Assembly: GCF_034702125.1 (NCBI RefSeq)
Contig: NC_085876.1
Location: 22,491,129-22,555,128, forward strand
Direction: 5' to 3'
DNA length: 64,000 nucleotides
DNA from: Engraulis encrasicolus
Taxonomy: Eukaryota > Chordata > Actinopteri > Clupeiformes > Engraulidae
Positions 40,589 through 60,742 of the stretch are shown in pieces. Position 1 is the stretch's first letter. Every line of letters begins with the position of its first letter. The translations under genes were made by a program, and so were the position numbers. Under the pieces are notes generated by a model. It was not told the origin of the DNA, searched no databases, and was given only the letters and a program-made list of their open reading frames with translations.

Positions 40589-40851
40589 CAGTGTTTCTCA
40601 AAGTGGGCCGGAAGCCCCCCTAGGGGGGCGTGTGAAGTCAGAAGGTTTTTCTTTTTTAATACTTTTCTGCTTTGCCATTAAGTCACTAATATTTAGAGAA
40701 CATAGGCCATACTGTACGTGTATATCAGGCTCTAATAAACTTCACGACGGCCTATTTATTTGTATTTTCGTAACCATTTTGCTCGAGGGGGGCGCAGACA
40801 GACACCCTTCCTCTGAAGGGGGGAATGGCACGAAAAATTTGAGAAACACTG
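40589..40851. mobile_element. Small hAT MITE
   Basis: Tips CAGTGTTTCTCAA and TTGAGAAACACTG. Flanking 8-mers are TTGTTTTG and TTGTAGTG (two mismatches), so the insertion is older than the one at 38172. Short GGGGGGCG/CCCCCC words face each other inside. Confidence 0.8.
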
Positions 40852-41117
40852 TTGTAGTGTATGTGAAGAAATACAATCTAGATGGTAGGCCCTGCAATGA
40901 TAGGGCATTGGGTAACACTTTACTTAAACCACTCAAATATGGTATCTCATTAACAGAATTTAGATAAATGTTCATATACAACATTTTATACAGGCTATTT
41001 CATAAACAAATAGACTGAGACCCTATACAAGCGGTTACAAGCCAATAAAGAAACATGTTGCAAAGGGAATATGTTTAATGAAAGAATAGTTTCATGTAGA
41101 TTTATATTATTTCGTCG

Positions 41118-41318
41118 TCAGTACTCTTCATCTTCCAAGTCATCCCCTTCATCTGAACTGTCTATGGTTGCCTGGTTTCCGCACACTCTCAGTTTACACA
41201 TGTCTGTGCACCTGAGGCCATTTACCAGACAAACACAATGATGGCTAGAGCATTTTGTAGTGCAGTTGCACGAAAGAAGGTCCAGGACAGCTTGGGATAT
41301 TGTCAATATTCTATACAA
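41118..41318 (-). pseudogene. Cys-rich CXC-like reading frame (transposon-derived?)
   Basis: 66 codons with CNCTTKCSSHHCVC followed by CTDMCKLRVCGNQ and an acidic tail (SSDEGDDLEDEEY). The cysteine spacing resembles tesmin/TSO1-type CXC motifs, which also occur at the C-terminus of repeat-encoded proteins in fish. It is a fragment; no upstream exons are recognisable, and both flanks are the direct repeats described above. Confidence 0.4.
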
Positions 41319-41726
41319 TAGCGCTTGGTATTACTGGAAAGGGGACCTTTCATTCTTTCATTTCAGTCCATTGCTGAATGTTTCTTACACACACAGAGGT
41401 CACAGCACTTCATCAAACCAGACATAGGTCACATTTTCTCACAAATGTTGGCTAAACTGTTTGATTTCGTTTATCTCTGTGGCATGAAAGAACGCCAAGG
41501 ACACAAAATTACACAACCTCAATACTCGGTGGACTCGGAAAATGATAATATGCCCATACAATTATTTTGTATATGTTCGTGAGGGCCTAAAATTTGACTT
41601 GTGTAACCACCAATAGTCTTCAAAATAGTAGCCAATATAGCAGGTCATTAGCTGGAAATATCAGGCCTTTTTTCCTGCCAATGTTTGTGCTGGCATTCAC
41701 AGAGGTCATTAAACCAATAATTTCTC

Positions 41727-41892
41727 GGCCCTATCGTGGCCTAATGGTAGGACACTGGTCTACTACGCGGCTGACCCGGGTTCGATTCTGAACCGTGCCC
41801 TTTGCCGACCCTCCCCCATCTCTCCCTCCCAACTGGCTTCCTGTCACCTCCTTCCCTGTCCTGTCTCATATAAACAAAAAAGGCTTGAAAAG
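41727..41892 (+). mobile_element. tRNA-derived SINE
   Basis: Box A TGGCCTAATGG at 41737-41747 and box B GGGTTCGATTC at 41778-41788 form a tRNA-like head. A C/T-rich body with CTTCCTGTCACC follows. A 16-bp direct repeat, AAACCARTAATTTCTC with one mismatch, brackets the SINE plus its tail and a MITE (41711-41726 and 42238-42253). It looks like the target duplication. Confidence 0.85.

Positions 41893-41931
<39 letters not shown>
41893..41931 (+). repeat. Poly-C run of 39 bases
   Basis: An uninterrupted C homopolymer in the SINE tail. The other strand is poly-G and could form quadruplex structure. It may be partly an assembly artefact. Confidence 0.85.
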
Positions 41932-41933
<2 letters not shown>

Positions 41934-41944
41934 AAATACTCAAA

Positions 41945-42235
41945 TGATCACTCCTGCCAATTTCAATATGCTGTTGCTGTTGCTCACATTACCCTTGACT
42001 TGTCAGTACCCGGAGATGCTGCATGCTGCTATTCTAATGGGGGCAGATTTTGTTTACATTTTTAAAAAATCTTAACATGGGCCTACTCCAAATATTTTCC
42101 CAAAAGGTAACACCTGCCCCCATTACAATGACCAGGATCTTGGAAAAGGCTGAAGAAAAAAAAAAATCTCTGGTACTGACAAGTCCAGGGTAGTGTGAGC
42201 ATTACATGCATGTTGAAATTGGCTGGCGTTATCCT
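41945..42235. mobile_element. MITE with roughly 65-nt inverted arms
   Basis: GCCAATTTCAATATG and CTTGACTTGTCAGTACC on the left pair with GACAAGTCCAGGGTAGTGTG and GTTGAAATTGGC on the right. It sits inside the SINE tail region. Non-coding. Confidence 0.7.
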
Positions 42236-42519
42236 TTAAACCAGTAATTTCTCACTGTATGATTTATGTTGTCCCTATACCATGGGAAACCATCAGGGTC
42301 ACAAAACCAAATGATTTTAAAAATCTAGGCATGCTGTTGATTCAGAAAATGTATAATGTACCCATACAATATTTGCAGGAGCCTTTAAAAGACCGTAATG
42401 ATCCTCAAGGCCCTAATGACCTATTTTCTGACCAATTCTGTAATATCTCCTTACAGACATACATACAAATGTTGGATAAAAAGAAAAATGAATGAATATA
42501 TGTATGTATAGTGTATATA

Positions 42520-44124
42520 CAGTTGAGGACGATATTATTAGCCCCCCTCCTGAAATTAGACATTTCTCTTGATTTCTCAGTAAGAATGACCATTATTAAC
42601 CGTTTCTGTTATTCTGGAAACAAATACACTGATGGAGATAATGTTCAATGAGTTGAATTTTGATTTTTCTATTGTTACGATGAGTTTAAACAAAAAAGGG
42701 CAAAAATGACAAGGACAAAATTATTAGCCCCCTGATCATTAATAGTCGATATTGCGCCATTTATGAACCAAAACTGACAACAGGCTCTGATAAGTTGCTA
42801 CCTAGGTTGGCACATGCCCCACTAGGGATTTTGGCCCATTTCTTCACTGCAAAGTGTTCTAGCTGGTCCAAATCGCATGGATGCTGAGCATAGACATTAA
42901 CCACAGACTCTCAGTGGGATTGAGGACTGGACTATGAGCGGGTGATTCCAATATCATGGTTTTAGTGTCCTTGAAGAACCTCTGAACTAATCTAAATGTA
43001 TGTTTTGGGTTACAATGTTGTTGGAAGACCCAGCAATCCAGATTCAGACCCAGACTCCCTGTGTCTGAGGCTGAATAACAGACTAAACTTGATGCCCCAC
43101 CACTGTGTGTAACTGTAGAAACTGCTTGGCCTCATTAGACCAAAGAAGCATTGGACACCTGCCTAGATGATTGTTATTGACCTGATTGTTATTGACAACC
43201 AAGAAAGACAGTTGTTAGGGCTTGTCATCATATTGGGCTTTGGGGCCATCATCACAGAAGAACCCCTTTACTAAAGGCAGTGCATATCAGAGTGTTATTG
43301 AGCTTTACCTGTGAACATTTGAAAGTCAAAAATGAGTTTTGAACATCTCTGCTTTCATCTGATGATATTCAATTGCACCTGCTTTGATGCATGAATTCTG
43401 CTTCTGTCAGGTGAAGAAAGGGATAGGCCTTGAATCGTTATAAGATGGTTTCCACAATTAAACATGGTGGTGGGTGCATCATTCTGTGGCAGCCTCAGCC
43501 ACAGGAAACCTTGTTTGGGTGTACGGCACCATAAAAACTGAAAATTATGATAGAATGTGGAAAGTGACCTTGCAAAAATATGCTCATAGAGGGAGCTAAG
43601 ATCTTCACTGGATCTTTCAATAAGATAATAACCCAAAACTTGCATCCAAAATAGTTCAAATGTTCCTCAAGGATACTAAAACCATGGCCATGGAGTGGTT
43701 CAGACCTCAATCCTTTAGATAGTATTTGAAGAGTGCTGAAAATGAATGTCCATCCTCAACATCCATGCCATTTGGACCAGCTTAACTATTTGTGATGAAA
43801 AAAGGGGCCAAAATCCCTGGTAGGACATGTGCCAACATAGTTAACAACTAATCAAAGTGCCTGGTGTCAATTTTTGTTCATAAATGGCACTGTATTGACT
43901 ATTAATGATAAGGGGGCTAATAATTTTGTCCTTGCCATTTTTAAACTTTTTTGTTTAAACTCATTGTGAAAATGGAAAAGTCCAAATTTAACTTATTGGA
44001 TACTATCTCCATGGTGTATTTGTTTCCAGAATAACACACATTTATTAATAATGATCATTCTCAATGATCAATGAAGAGATATGTCTAATTTCAGGAGGGG
44101 GGCTAGTAATATCGTCCTCAACTG
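42520..44124. mobile_element. Palindromic Tc1 element
   Basis: The tips CAGTTGAGGACGATATTATT (42520) and AATATCGTCCTCAACTG (ending 44124) are flanked by TA on both sides. The left half (about 42700-43080) encodes transposase C-terminal sequence on the minus strand. The right half (about 43450-43900) encodes the same region on the plus strand, both full of stops and frame changes. For example, ACCCAAAACTTGCATCC on the right matches, inverted, ACCCAAAACATACATTT on the left. The element therefore consists of two 3' ends joined head to head, with no complete transposase. Confidence 0.82.
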
Positions 44125-44369
44125 TACATACAGTATGAATGTATGTGCATAAGAATGTATAAATCCGCTTTGAAATGGTACTGTTGTCAGTAAATGATCA
44201 AATTGCACATACAGCACTGCTTAATTATAGACATATTGTCTTGCCAGATATTTCACAGATTACTGACCAAAAGCTTATTGAAAGAAATTGAAAAATATTT
44301 CCCAAAATGTAATATGGTAGCCCTTCCCCAAATGATAATTTCAAAGGCAAATTTTTTGCCATAGAGAAA

Positions 44370-44406
<37 letters not shown>

Positions 44407-44861
44407 CGTGCGTGTGCGCGAGCAGAAGAAATTCAAACTTGATGCCATCTGAAATTTGTGTCAAAATTCAATATGGCTGCTATTTCCCAAAATGGATGAC
44501 TTTCATGCATTTTTCTCAATACTGTGGGGCCATAATATAGGCCTACTACATAGTAGATTAGTTTTTTCAGCACTTCTCTGTTATATTCTCTTACAGATAT
44601 TTTACCAAAGGTTGACTAAACAAACAAAAAATAAGTTTGATTTCGCTTCCTTGAAGCAGAGAACAGTCCTCCTACAATGGTCAAATGGCACATAGACAGT
44701 CAACTGCTGAAATAACTAGGCCTATGGTCCTTGCAATGATGTAAGCCTATAATATTCATTGATGAGTACGGTTCCTTTTTTTTAGCACAATTATTTCCTA
44801 TTGCCTAATGGACAAATGTATTCATTCATTCATTCATTCTTTCATTTGATTAGGACAATAC
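44125..44861. other. Non-coding stretch before the gap
   Basis: AT-rich, with a short (GT)n at 44373-44400 and a (CATT)n run at 44820-44842. I see no gene. Confidence 0.4.
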
Positions 44862-44960
44862 NNNNNNNNNNNNNNNNNNNNNNNNNNNNNNNNNNNNNNN
44901 NNNNNNNNNNNNNNNNNNNNNNNNNNNNNNNNNNNNNNNNNNNNNNNNNNNNNNNNNNNN
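44862..44960. other. Assembly gap (99 N)
   Basis: A run of N. The TRIM array resumes on the right in the opposite orientation, so the true arrangement here is unknown. Confidence 1.
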
Positions 44961-45060
44961 AAAGACAATGAGGACTCCAGGCTCCTCTATTAGATGATTT
45001 ACCACTTAACTTAACCTGGTTTACTCCTGAACCAGCTTCTTAGTACAGGCCCCTCTTGTC
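44961..45060. repeat. Hairpin MITE upstream of delta, cut by the gap
   Basis: Only the right arm (CTCCTCTATTAGATGATTTA and CTGAACCAGCTTCTTAGTAC) is present. Confidence 0.6.
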
Positions 45061-45454
45061 TCCCAGGTAAGGGCGTCTCCTCAGTGGGAATGAGGTCCAT
45101 CAGGTTGACATGTTGTGTTCCTTCTTGCATCAAAACCTTTTATTTTCAAAGATCTACTGTACTTTGTGACATTAGTGTGATAGTATTTTTCAACTGTGAA
45201 TTTTAATTAATATCACATAATTATCTACCATTTTTTACAAAATGTCTAAAGGTTTAATTAACTTGTATATTATGTACTGTATCTCAGTCATGTATTATTT
45301 CTTGTTGTGAAAATCCTCAGAAGTGTGGAATGTCAAAATGGGGTCTTGTGACAAAAAATGTTTGGAAACTTTAAGGAGATTGACAAAAGCGTTAATCAGT
45401 TGCTTTGAAGCATTTGCTAATGTTACTGAGCTACAGCTTGACTATGTCCTGCAG

Positions 45455-48768
<3,314 letters not shown>

Positions 48769-50223
48769 AGCTCTCTCACACACTCTGAGTGTGTGCGTGC
48801 GTGCGTGCGTGCGTGCGTGTGTGTGTGTCTTTGCGTGCATGTGCGTGTGTGTGTATGTGTGATCTGCTGATCATGCAGATGATATGAATTCCTAAATGGG
48901 GATTGTCTCCTTTATGAAATATGTTATCAGGTAAACTTAGCGTCAACATTTGAAACAACAGCGTGTGAGCACGTTCATGTTAGTGTTTGTATGAGGATAT
49001 CTGTGCATCTACATGCATGCCCGTTCACTATTTGAGGATGTAAGACTTGTGCCGATATTGTCATGCTGCGTCATGTTACAGTCCTTTATAATTGTTATAC
49101 ACAATGGCATAATGGTCGGGCCACCAATACAGGGTCAGACATTACTGAGACCTTAGAGGCCAAATTGACCATTTTTAATTACTCAAATGTATTCGATTCT
49201 GAAAAAAAAATTGTTCAAATTACACTTTGTCTTTAATTTCCGATTGTATCTCTCATTGAGCTTTTGAGGCAGCACCTCTATGTAGATGAGAAATGTGTTA
49301 AATGAAACATTGAATACAAAACTGGAGCTCAACTACTACACCAAAGAGCCAGACTCATTTGCATGTTGCATGATGATTCTGTTGTATTTTGTGTATTTGA
49401 AAATGCAAAATACAGTATTTTGATCATTCATACAGTTACTGTTTTGTATTTTGTATCTTATTTATTCATAGCACTTTACTGTTGGGTATTTTGTATTGTA
49501 TTTGGAATACATTAAGTTGTATTTTTGCCCATCCCTGCCCAGAAATTGTGCTTATGCTGACAGCTGGGAAACATAATTGTTTTTGCCACAGAGGTGGGGT
49601 ATCAGTGAAGCACGAGGATGTGAGCAAGAGGAGAGGACGGGAGGTCAGATAATAACAACCACTTGCTGTCCTGCCTGCAAAGAAAGTCACTACCACCTGT
49701 ATCCAGCAGAGGGCAGCAGCAGAGAGAGAAAGGAAACTCCTATCATGTCTTGTCAAAATGTAATAAGCTTTTTATTGGTGAGTCCGTCAGTCAGTCAATC
49801 AATCAATATTATAACACATTATCATACAAAACTGTCGATATATATGCTAAAAAGTTTTTTTAAATACAGAAGAAAAATGATAGAAAGTGTATTGTAGATG
49901 GTAGATATGTAGGCCTATTTATGACCAAAGGCATAAAACATGTGGCTGTTTTTAATTTCTTTTCAAAAACTGTTGGGGCCGTTCTGATTTTCCCATTTGG
50001 ACAAGGAGCTGGTGCCAGCGTTTAGCAGCATAATGCCTATATGCCATTTCACCCTCCTTGATTTGGCCCTATAGGCACAACCAGTAGAGGAGATTCTGAA
50101 GACCTAAGTCACCTATTAGGATGATATTGCTGTAGCATATTATCTACAATATATTTAGGGCCCACCTCAGAAAAAGCCAGAGGTCCCTGAGGTGCAGAGA
50201 GACCACTTGAGCAGCTTCTATTC
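48769..50223. other. 3' flank of delta with remnants of a b block
   Basis: 48790-48860 is GCGTGC/GTGT-rich. The part near 49070-49190 matches the 3' flank of b exons (ACATTACTGAGACCTTAGAGG). 49540-49740 matches the sequence that precedes b exons elsewhere (57890-58100). Their order supports an a/b fusion in delta. 49880-50220 shows no recognised feature. Confidence 0.55.
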
Positions 50224-50741
50224 TAGTGATGGGATTTTCGACTCTTCCTTGAGATGCGGTTCTATTGGCTCTTCTTACTATGGAGAGCCGGCTCTTTCGG
50301 CTCCCAAACGGCTCCCTTCATATATGTGTACATTATTCATAAATTAATAGTGTTAATTTTATTTTACAACATTTGGTTTCATTATTGACATTGTGAAGCA
50401 CTTTGGGCAGTGCATGCTGTGCTGTGAATAACACTTTTATTATAATCAGTCGTTAAATAATGACCCAACATACCCACATACAAAGTATATTAAAAAGGTA
50501 TTAATATACTATGTATTTCTGATCGCTGTGAGTGTGTTTGCAACACCTGCGCTGTAATCACTGGCACTTTTAGAGGATACACACAATGAGAGGGAGGGGG
50601 AGAGAAGGACAAAACCAACAAAAAACAGAAACGGCTCCCCCAAAAAATTCTAAAACGGCTCCCATTGCGGAGCCGGTTCCCGTCGTTCACTTCAAAGAGC
50701 CGGTTCTTAGAGCAGTTTCGTTCGCGACCAACACATCACTA
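50224..50741. mobile_element. hAT-like MITE with GAGCCGGCTC subrepeats
   Basis: Tips TAGTGATGGGA and ACACATCACTA, with flanking 8-mers TTCTATTC and TTTTATTT (two mismatches). Subterminal GAGCCGGCTC, GGCTCCC and GGAGCCGGTTC words face each other. Non-coding. Confidence 0.7.
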
Positions 50742-50850
50742 TTTTATTTCCCCATCCTCCACTGGGAGAGCAGGAGCACGAGGAGCACGACCAGATCCTG
50801 TTGCATGAGATGAGTCTTTCCCTGTCTCTTTCCCTCTGCTGCCAACCCCG

Positions 50851-50990
<140 letters not shown>

Positions 50991-51247
50991 TAGTCGTGTG
51001 TAGTTCTTTCTGGGAAAAAGATAAAATAAATAAAAAATAAATATTTGAAAAAATTTTAAGACACCATGTGTGAGGTGTGAAGGGCTGAAGTGGGGAGCAT
51101 ACACAGACACGTGAGTGCGTTGTTGGGCAACCAGTCCATGGGTGACAAAAATGGTTTGGAACCTGTAAGGAGACAAGGCCGTAAATCAGTTGCTTTGAAG
51201 GTTTTGCTAATTTTACTGACCTACCTTAGCTTGACTGTCTCCTGCAG

Positions 51248-56265
<5,018 letters not shown>

Positions 56266-56391
56266 ACAAATTGTGTTGGTCTTCCTTTCTCCATCCTATA
56301 CAGTCTATACCTCCACACCCCCCACACCCCCCACCCCCATCCTTCATCTGTTCTGTTCCCCGTGTCTTTTTGTCTCCAACATCCAGTAATG

Positions 56392-56393
56392 TG

Positions 56394-56427
<34 letters not shown>

Positions 56428-56432
56428 CATGC

Positions 56433-56529
<97 letters not shown>
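56392..56529. repeat. (GT)n microsatellite
   Basis: GT-rich with TTTG and CATGCG interruptions, in the 3' flank of epsilon B30.2a. Confidence 0.93.
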
Positions 56530-56530
<1 letters not shown>

Positions 56531-57115
56531 ATTCGTACATGCATGCATGCGGGCGTGGGTGAATGCGTGTGTGCATTCATATGACATGCATGTGTGCACC
56601 TTTTCTTGCATATGTGTGTATGTGTGTGTGCGCGTGTATTGATGCAAGACCTGTGCTGTGCTATTGCCATATTGTACTGTATGTTAGAGTCCTTTTTTAT
56701 TGTCCATAATGCCATACCAGTCAAGACCACCAATCCATCCAGTGTCAGGAATTAGTGAGGCCTTACAGGCCAAATTAACATTTTGTAATGGCATGAATTT
56801 ATTTGACTTTGTGTTAAAACTGTGTCTAAATTACACTTTGTCTTTAATTTCTCTTTCTAATGGTGTATAGAATAATAGTGGTAGAGTGGTGTGTGTGTGT
56901 GTGTCCTCTGGGAGCATGTACTGTCTCCAACCTGCTGCTCTCCTCATAGAGGGGTGAGGAACTGACACCACACATCAATATTAGTCTAAACAGTACTAGT
57001 GTTCCCCACATTGTATTCAAAGGTTTGGTAAGATTTTGGAGAAAATCATTACATCAGTTTATCTTTTGTTGAGCTTTTGACAAATCATCTTCATATTCAC
57101 ATAAGAAATGCTATT

Positions 57116-57121
57116 AATAAA
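57116..57121 (+). promoter_or_regulatory. Candidate polyadenylation signal for epsilon B30.2a
   Basis: AATAAA 851 nt after the stop, conserved at 18110 (beta) and 32841 (alpha). Confidence 0.55.
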
Positions 57122-57385
57122 ACCTAGGATAATATTTGCTTTCAAACTATTGCTATTGTCATTCTGTATTTCCTTGAAACGTGCAACTCGAGGCCCATTC
57201 ACTTAACAACAGCCAAAAAAATCATTTGATACATTCATTCTTTTCCGTTTTAGTGAGGCATTTTTTTTTAAAAGGTGTGTTGAATTTGTGCAGATTGACA
57301 AAGCATTGATAGTTTGAAATAGTTGCAAAAATGTCTAACAGTGTTCATTATAGTTTTTAAAATAAAAATAAAGCCTAATGGAAAT

Positions 57386-57746
57386 GGTAACACTTTAGAA
57401 TAATGGATGCAGAAAAGCATTATAAAGACTTAATAAATAATTAACTATTGATGAACAAAACATTAACAAACGTTTGTAAATGATTAGGAAATGTAAACAA
57501 ATGCTTGTAAATGACTAGGAAATGTTATGTTAATATTTCATATTTATCAAACATTTACAAGTTGCTTGTAAATTAATAAAATAGTCTGTTATAAGGTGTG
57601 TAAAATATTGAATATATCATTTGTAGATATTTTATAAAGCATTAATAAAGCTTAGTTAATAATAAAAACATTTGTTAATGTTTTATTCATCATTAGTTAA
57701 TTATTTACTGAGTCTTTACTAAGGAACATTATTATAAAGTGTTACC
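57386..57746. mobile_element. 361-bp palindromic MITE with 7-bp target duplication
   Basis: Tips GGTAACACTTTA and TAAAGTGTTACC, with inverted similarity through most of its length (AATAATTAACTA...TAGTTAATTATT). TGGAAAT flanks both ends (57379-57385, 57747-57753). The uninserted site GCCTAATGGAAATCCCATG exists on the other strand near 17827 and 32595. No coding capacity. Confidence 0.95.
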
Positions 57747-58101
57747 TGGAAATCCCATGTTTGAAGGCAAAATATGTGTGGCCTGTGGCCTTTTGATGCA
57801 AGGCAAAGTTTTACTCAATATCTCACCAAAGCACAATTCAAATGACATTTTCTCATTTGCAATAGGGGTGTTGAATGGGTACAAGTCCCCAAAAAGTCGT
57901 GCTTATGCTGACTGTGAGGAAACTTTATTGTTTTCCCCATGGAGGCGGGGCATCAGTGAAGCACGAGGACGCGAGCAAGAGGAGAGGGAGGGAGGTCTGA
58001 TAATGACCCCTTGTTGGGTGAGCTGTATGTGTCCTGACTCCTGCCTACAAATAAAGTCAGTACCGCATGTATCCAGCAGATGGCAGCAGCAGAGCAAGGA
58101 C

Positions 58102-58167
58102 TAGAGTAGAGTAGAGTAGAGTAGAGTAGAGTAGAGTAGAGTAGAGTAGAGTAGAGTAGAGTAGAGT
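58102..58167. repeat. (AGTAG)n pentanucleotide repeat
   Basis: About 13 GAGTA units. The same site has only a few units at 17466-17495, 32232-32250 and 39817-39848. Confidence 0.93.
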
Positions 58168-58680
58168 ATAATTTACGTATGACACGCACGTAAGCCTAAG
58201 CTGAGACACACACATGCAGAGGCACACAGGCCTGCACACCCATATGGCACATTCAAAGAAACATAATATTAGACACAGTCACATGCTGAAACCCTGACAC
58301 ACACATAGAGACCATTCAGTTCAGTGTTCAGCTCATGTGTGTTACTGTCATTCACATCACAATTCCACACCACTCATACTGCCCACACCAGTCAGAACTA
58401 AAGTTCTTACCTACTAACCTCCCACGGTCATACCAGGCTCTGCACTGTTCTGTATGTGACTATTTGTTACCCAGATAAACCTGCTGACATCCACATTGTT
58501 GTCATGGTACGCAGAAAAAAAAACAAGTATTGTTCAGTTCGCATCGCAAACAACTGTCCAGTCATGCACGCTCAGACTTTCGGTTCGAGATTATGTGCAG
58601 GAACGGGCACGTCACAGTTCTATGTCGGCCTGAACGTGCCTTTATTGTTCAGCTTCTGTGTGTTTTCTTCCTCTCTGCAG

Positions 58681-59225
58681 CTCCTGTTACTCTGGACCCC
58701 AACACTGCACACCCACAACTCATCCTGTCTGAGGATCTGACCAGTGTGAGGCTTGGTGATGCGAAACAGCAGCTTCCTGATAACCCAGAGAGATTTGATG
58801 AGTATTGCTGTCTCCTGGGCTCTGAGGGCTTTAACTCAGGGACACACTGCTGGGATGTGGAGGTTGGGGACAACACTTCATGGATTGTAGGTGTGATGGC
58901 AGAGTCTCTCCAGAGGAATGGAGACTTCACATCCTTGAGTGGGCGGTGGTATGCGTTTTATCATGATGGTAAATATGGAGTGTGTGCCCCACCACAGCCC
59001 TCCACTCTTCACATAGTGAAGAAGAAACTCCAGAGGATCAGAGTGCAGCTGGACTGGGACAAGGGAAAGCGGACATTCTCTGACCCTGATAATAACACAC
59101 ATTTACACACCTTCACCCACTCTTTCACTGAGAGAATGTTTCCATATTTTGGTACTGGTTGTAATGCCTGTCCTCTGAGGATGCTACCAGTGAAGAACTT
59201 GATAAGAGTAGAGCAGCACAGATAG
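58681..59225 (+). CDS. TRIM terminal B30.2 exon, b type, of unit epsilon, intact
   Basis: A complete 545-nt exon after a good acceptor (TTTTCTTCCTCTCTGCAG), in the same phase as B30.2a, with stop at 59225. It has PRY LDPNTAHPQLILSEDLTSV, SPRY HCWDVEVGDNTSWIVG and b-class [19 protein letters not shown] and DKGKRTF. It can be joined in frame to the 119-nt exon (ending 53565) in place of B30.2a, giving an alternative 469-residue protein. A separate AATAAA lies at 61230. The alternative is that it is an unexpressed duplicate. Expression data would decide. Confidence 0.75.
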
Positions 59226-59230
59226 AGCGG

Positions 59231-59387
<157 letters not shown>

Positions 59388-59698
59388 CACAGCACTAACA
59401 CATTATTTGCTTTGTAAGACTTGTGTTGATATGGTCTTGCTATTTCATGTTACAGTCCTTGATCACCAATACCGGGACATTACTGAGACCTTAGAGGCCA
59501 AATTGACCATTATTTAATGACTGGAATGTAGTTGATTCCTAAAGAAAACTATTTGTTAAAATTAAACTTTTTCATTACTGATTGCATCTTTCTCTTGTCT
59601 AATGGTGTATAGAATAGTAGTAGTAGAGTAAAGGGTGTGTGTCCTCTGGGAGCATGTACTGGCCCAACCTGCTGCTCTCCTCATAGGGGAACAAGTAA

Positions 59699-59832
59699 GG
59701 GATAATTGACGACACGGTGTGCGTATAACAGGAAAAATAATGCACACCTAGGTGGTTCGCGTCGTGGCCGCATCACCACCTAGGTGTGCATTATTTTTCC
59801 TGTTATACGCACACCGTGAAGTCAATTATCCC
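59699..59832. repeat. Near-perfect fold-back, 58-nt arms
   Basis: 59699-59756 and 59775-59832 are reverse complements except for two positions (GACGACAC against GACTTCAC). The loop is 18 nt. The stem includes AATAATGCACACCTAGGTGG. Confidence 0.9.
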
Positions 59833-60146
59833 GCTTATACCACGGTTGCCACACTGTCTGAAATTTATTTGAGGCATTATTTCGATGCTATAATGGCTAA
59901 AACAAAGGTTTTCTGTAGAACTAATTCCTTCCGCCACAAGAAGCTTCTTTTCATAACTTTCTGGCGAACTGCCGTTGCTAATTCTAAATTGAAGGTTGCT
60001 ACGGCCAAGACACCGTTGATAGTTCTATCGCATTCGGTTGTCAAGTCAAGAGCCAGTCGTTAATTCTATCGCATTTGGTTGTCAAGTCGGTCGCCTCAAT
60101 GTTCTACCCATTCGATATATGGGCGCGTCTGACTTGCCCACTAGAC

Positions 60147-60346
60147 CAGTGTTTCCCAACCTTTTTTGACTCACGTACCCCCTAAACCTTTTTGTTGTAC
60201 CATGAGTACCCCCTATCTCATGCTCTCTATATATTCCTTTATCCCAGTATGACTATTCAATTGTCATTATCACATATTTCCGCGTACCCCCTGAGGTGTG
60301 CTCGCGTACCCCTAGTGGTACACGTACCCCTGGTTGTGAAACACTG
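60147..60346. mobile_element. Small hAT MITE with perfect 8-bp duplication
   Basis: 200 bp, tips CAGTGTTTCCCAACC and GGTTGTGAAACACTG, duplication CACTAGAC at 60139-60146 and 60347-60354. Same family as 38172-38378. Confidence 0.93.
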
Positions 60347-60667
60347 CACTAGACCATGCTACAGTTGGCATGATTTCTACACATGTACAGATCTCAATAG
60401 ATTAAAAAAAATACCCCGCGCATCTTGGCGACATTCTAACTGCCTCACCTCGCCATTAACTTCATCAACACCTCGTCAATGTGCTCTCCTCCCATAGGAA
60501 ACTCCCCTTGATTTATTTTCCACTGCGTTCCCATAGTTAAGCCTATTGATCCGAAAATATCCCATACTTTTCACAAGTTACGCTACTCTCAACGCTACAA
60601 CCGCAGGAAACATCTCCTCTCGTGGGGAAGAAACGCCCATGTGAAACGGGCGTCCCTTTGCGCAGGG

Positions 60668-60668
<1 letters not shown>

Positions 60669-60739
<71 letters not shown>
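60669..60739. repeat. (CT)n microsatellite
   Basis: Pure CT run of about 70 bp. Confidence 0.95.

Positions 60740-60742
<3 letters not shown>

Larger units (their letters stand above)
39905..41640. repeat. Unassigned repeat block with two roughly 320-bp direct copies
   Basis: 40147-40470 and 41321-41635 are diverged direct repeats (ACTGGAAAGGGGACCTTTCA, CTGTGGCATGAAAGAACRCC, TATAATATGCCCAT words). A weaker third piece is at about 42320-42365. Between them are a hAT MITE (40589-40851), a GGTAACACTTTA tip at 40911 and a Cys-rich reading frame (41118-41318). Homology to the TRIM array stops at 39904, so this block separates the two opposite halves of the array. Confidence 0.55.

Noticed and set aside
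41737..41800. Possible true tRNA gene
   Set aside because: Boxes A and B are present, but the body, tail and bracketing direct repeat identify a SINE.
42259..42495. 78-codon open frame
   Set aside because: It crosses diverged repeat sequence and shows no domain or homology signal.
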